This document shows positions 7,160 to 8,872 of a DNA stretch of 8,872 nucleotides, one piece after another (the stretch's first letter is position 1; the number at the start of each line of letters is the position of its first letter). The position numbers and the translations under genes are program-made. The stretch comes from Planctomycetota bacterium (GTDB taxonomy: Bacteria > Planctomycetota > Phycisphaerae > WQYP01), in assembly GCA_021828935.1 (NCBI GenBank), contig JAJZCU010000059.1, positions 1 to 8,872 on the forward strand. Direction: 5' to 3'. Below the pieces are notes generated by a model that was not told the origin of the DNA, did no database searches, and was given only the letters and a program-made list of their open reading frames with translations.

Positions 7160-7164
7160 CTCCT
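7160..7164 (-). promoter_or_regulatory. Shine-Dalgarno AGGAG upstream of lpxB
   Basis: AGGAG on the minus strand is the only strong Shine-Dalgarno before lpxB. It is 18 bases from the GTG at 7141, too far for usual spacing, but 6 bases from an in-frame ATC at 7153-7151. A TAG stop overlaps it in frame, so the true start lies between 7159 and 7139. Confidence 0.5.
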
Positions 7165-7376
7165 ATTGCTGTATGCGAAAATGGCCGCCCGACCACCGTT
7201 CGTAGCGCGTAGCGTAAAGGCGGACTGGCCTATCGGGCAAGTCTGGCCGGGGCATCGTGAGTCCCGGGACGCCAGGCTGCTGCGTAAAGGCAGCAAATTA
7301 TGTGGCGCCCAGCCATGATCCCCGTTGATTTTTTTCGGGCGAAATCGCCTATCCCCGCGCCGCCCGGCCAATCGCT

Positions 7377-7382
7377 TATAAT
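7377..7382 (+). promoter_or_regulatory. -10 box of the Tudor-CHAT gene
   Basis: A perfect TATAAT (in GCTTATAATGCCCGC) is placed so that transcription would start near 7389, 15 bases before the ATG at 7405. This argues against the upstream ATGs at 7300, 7315 and 7381. No -35 consensus is seen at the expected distance. Confidence 0.55.
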
Positions 7383-7404
7383 GCCCGCAAAGGATTTTGC
7401 GCCC

Positions 7405-8085
7405 ATGTTCAACGGCCAACTGCAAATCGGTGATCGCGTCTATGCGCCGTGGCGGCGAGAACGCCTGTTTAGCGCCCGCATCACATACCTGACCAACGGC
7501 ACGGCAACCATCGCGTATGATGACGGTGAAACTGACCGGATGCCCGCCCGCCGACTGCAGCGTTCCAACAAGGTGTTCATCATTGAATCAGTCTCGCGCC
7601 GTCCGATGGAAAGCACCTGGTCTGAAGGCCGCATCTTAAGCGACTTTCTGCGCATGATTGGTGGACGACCGATGTACACATTTATACGAACCAAGGTGGA
7701 ACTGGGGCATTTTTTTAAACAGGCGCGCCTGTCCGCCAGCCCCTACATACACCTTTCCATGCATGGCCTGCGCGAAAAACTGGTGCTGCAATTGGAAGAG
7801 GTGGACATTGCCGAAGTGATCGCCGCCGCCGGAGATCTTTCCGGCAAAGTCGTATTTTCATCAAGTTGCCTGACCGGCCACGCCGCCTTCGGTCGGGCCT
7901 TCGTGCAGGGCACCGGCGCCATGGCGTTCATCAGCCCGCGGCGCGAAATCCGCTGGGCCGACGGGGCGCTGGTGAGTCAATTGTTTTACAAAAAGCTTTT
8001 GTGCGACGGCGTAAGCCCCAGCGTGGCCTACCGCTTTGTGAGAAAAACCTACCGCGGCCACGCGGATTTGCGGTATTTTGGGTGA
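7405..8085 (+). CDS. Tudor-like domain fused to a small CHAT (caspase-fold) protease domain
   Basis: I recognise the domains but no named gene. With the ATG at 7405 the protein has 226 residues and no signal peptide or membrane segment, so it is probably cytoplasmic. Residues 8-51 match a Tudor/SH3-like barrel: GDRVYAPW, LFSARITYL, then ATIAYDDGETDRMPARRL. After KVFIIES (56-62), residues 56-215 fit a minimal CHAT domain. The strand-His-Gly motif is YIHLSMHG (His120-Gly121) and the strand-Cys motif is VVFSSSCLTG (Cys155). These are followed by GRAFVQGTGAMAFIS and LFYKKLLCDGVSPSVAYR, which match the CHAT pattern raFl..Ga.av followed by FY..Ll.G.sp..A. Both members of the expected Cys-His dyad are therefore present, so it may be an active cysteine protease. 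The substrate is unknown; the Tudor part may recognise a protein or nucleic acid partner. It stands alone behind its own TATAAT box, divergent from lpxB and convergent with a TPR gene. Upstream in-frame ATGs (7300, 7315, 7381) precede or overlap the promoter and add no domain. Confidence 0.8.
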   Translation: MFNGQLQIGDRVYAPWRRERLFSARITYLTNGTATIAYDDGETDRMPARRLQRSNKVFIIESVSRRPMESTWSEGRILSDFLRMIGGRPMYTFIRTKVELGHFFKQARLSASPYIHLSMHGLREKLVLQLEEVDIAEVIAAAGDLSGKVVFSSSCLTGHAAFGRAFVQGTGAMAFISPRREIRWADGALVSQLFYKKLLCDGVSPSVAYRFVRKTYRGHADLRYFG

Positions 8086-8138
8086 GGCATTTGTGGTCCC
8101 TCGCCCGCGGCAACTGAACACCCGCGCTCTTGAGCCTT
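8086..8138. other. Short gap between convergent genes
   Basis: The 53 bases between the two stop codons contain GCTCTTGAGCC followed by TTTT (about 8126-8140). This is a very small hairpin-like element at best. No convincing terminator for either gene is visible. Confidence 0.3.
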
Positions 8139-8872
8139 TTAGGAATGTCGCGCCAGACATTGATAATTTTCGTTCGTCGGATCTATGGCGCAGGCTTTGT
8201 CAAAAAACAACAACGCGATGTCTTTTTCGCCCATTGCGCTCCACGCACGGCCACATAAATAAAATAAACGCGATGGCTCTACCTGGCGCCTGATTGTTCT
8301 GCAAAGGGCGAGGAATGCCGGCCAATCCTGCGCCTCCATCGCATCGCGTGCCGCTTGCAAGGCGTTGGCCGCTTCCGTGCTTCCGTCATGGACCACCTCC
8401 CAATCGCTGGAAAGCAAATAAATATCCTCCGAAAGCCAACGGCTTAGTTGCTGCTCGCCATCTGGAAGCCTCGCCCAAAGACCATCCATCTGGTCACGTA
8501 TGGCATCAGCATCCGCGGACTCACCGCCCCCGCCGCGATTTGCGCGTGCAGTTCCACCAACAGACGCGCGTACGAATGAAATACGCCCGTAACCATGTTC
8601 ACGCCTCGTCAATGACCCAAAAATCCCGAGTGTCCGCCAGTGCCGTTGAAATTCAGACAGGCTGATAATCGTCTCGGGCTGCACAGTACCATGACTGGGA
8701 CCGTCGACCGACAAAATCAGCCGATTGGCAAACGGACCCGAAACAAATTCGCCTTGGCCGATTGCCCAGCAAGCATCGTTGTTGCTGCCGGTTGCCTCAG
8801 AACCTCCGCGTGACGTGAGGCGCCGCGGAATGCGGTGTGCAGGCAGCAAACGCCAACTTGGCGAAAAGATCG
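8139..8872 (-). CDS. C-terminal part of a TPR-containing protein of unknown function (cut by window edge)
   Basis: The frame is open to the right edge with no start needed inside the window; 243 residues are visible. A TTG at 8849 could be a start, but the frame continues upstream as IFSPSWR, so I treat the gene as truncated by the window. The last 75 residues look like TPR helices: ALQAARDAMEAQDWPAFLAL, then a repeat including LFYLCGRAWSAMGEKDIALL with DKACAIDPTNENY after it, which shows the usual W/L-G-A-P spacing. The middle part (about 30-165) has LILSVDGPSHG and LSEFQRHWRTLG, which faintly recall the end of C39-type papain-like domains, but no catalytic Cys or His can be assigned. A Gly/Ala-rich stretch near 115-125 may be a linker. 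It ends 53 bases from the Tudor-CHAT gene in convergent orientation. No function is assigned. Confidence 0.65.
   Translation of the reverse strand, partial: IFSPSWRLLPAHRIPRRLTSRGGSEATGSNNDACWAIGQGEFVSGPFANRLILSVDGPSHGTVQPETIISLSEFQRHWRTLGIFGSLTRREHGYGRISFVRASVGGTARANRGGGGESADADAIRDQMDGLWARLPDGEQQLSRWLSEDIYLLSSDWEVVHDGSTEAANALQAARDAMEAQDWPAFLALCRTIRRQVEPSRLFYLCGRAWSAMGEKDIALLFFDKACAIDPTNENYQCLARHS

Larger units (their letters stand above)
7142..7404. other. Divergent intergenic region, lpxB / Tudor-CHAT
   Basis: Holds the leaders of both genes. Visible elements are AGGAG for lpxB (7160-7164), a perfect palindrome GTCCCGGGAC (7261-7270), a hairpin TGCTGC-GTAAAG-GCAGCA (7278-7295), and the 10-base direct repeat GCGTAAAGGC at 7212-7221 and 7282-7291, exactly 70 bases apart. 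The TATAAT box of the rightward gene is at 7377-7382. No clear -10 box for lpxB is seen. Confidence 0.5.

Noticed and set aside
6668..7318. Plus-strand open frame of 216 codons opposite lpxB
   Set aside because: It is the antisense shadow of the well-supported lpxB reading frame and resembles no protein family.
7300..7404. N-terminal extension of the Tudor-CHAT protein from the ATG at 7300
   Set aside because: It would begin upstream of the TATAAT box, adds no recognisable domain, and the Tudor barrel starts a few residues after the ATG at 7405.
8294..8665. Plus-strand open frame of 123 codons opposite the TPR gene
   Set aside because: Arg/Pro/His-rich shadow of the minus-strand gene, whose TPR pattern and uninterrupted frame to the window edge are more convincing.
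1..8872. CRISPR array or insertion sequence
   Set aside because: No regularly spaced identical repeats with unique spacers, and no transposase-like reading frame, were found; the repeats seen are too degenerate or only two in number.

Overview
The window looks like chromosomal DNA from a GC-rich, Gram-negative-type bacterium. Its housekeeping genes are aroB, dprA, cysS and lpxB. Lipid A synthesis, the insertion-bearing cysteinyl-tRNA synthetase, the small CHAT protein and the dispersed ATCCGCG/ATCTGTG intergenic repeats together suggest the Planctomycetes-Verrucomicrobia-Lentisphaerae group, perhaps Phycisphaerae-like. That placement is inference from motif recall, not from a search.

Layout. 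Bases 1-1394 hold no gene I can support. They carry degenerate copies of a short dispersed repeat, a 7-bp tandem repeat, and one copy of a hairpin-headed repeat of about 107 bp. A -10 box ends 6 bases before the start of aroB (1395-2510), which is probably read from a leaderless mRNA. dprA (2546-3934) follows 35 bases later with a good ribosome binding site and is probably in the same operon. The 300-base gap before the convergent cysS contains the second copy of the hairpin repeat. cysS (5820-4236, minus) is complete in content but broken by one extra G in a run of 14 G. lpxB (7141-5957, minus) lies upstream of cysS on the same strand, with an inverted repeat and a likely cysS promoter in the gap.

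Divergent from lpxB is a small gene (7405-8085, plus). It encodes an N-terminal Tudor-like barrel followed by a compact CHAT (caspase-fold) protease-like domain with visible His-Gly and Cys motifs. I find this the most interesting item in the window. Converging on it is the C-terminal part of a gene that enters from the right edge (8872-8139, minus); it ends in TPR-like helices. CHAT proteases often work with TPR modules, so the pair deserves a look, although convergent orientation is not operon evidence.

The four housekeeping genes serve separate processes: the shikimate pathway, DNA uptake and recombination, translation, and lipid A synthesis. Three starts (aroB, cysS, Tudor-CHAT) are preceded by closely similar TA(C/T)AAT boxes, which suggests a shared housekeeping promoter form without a clear -35.
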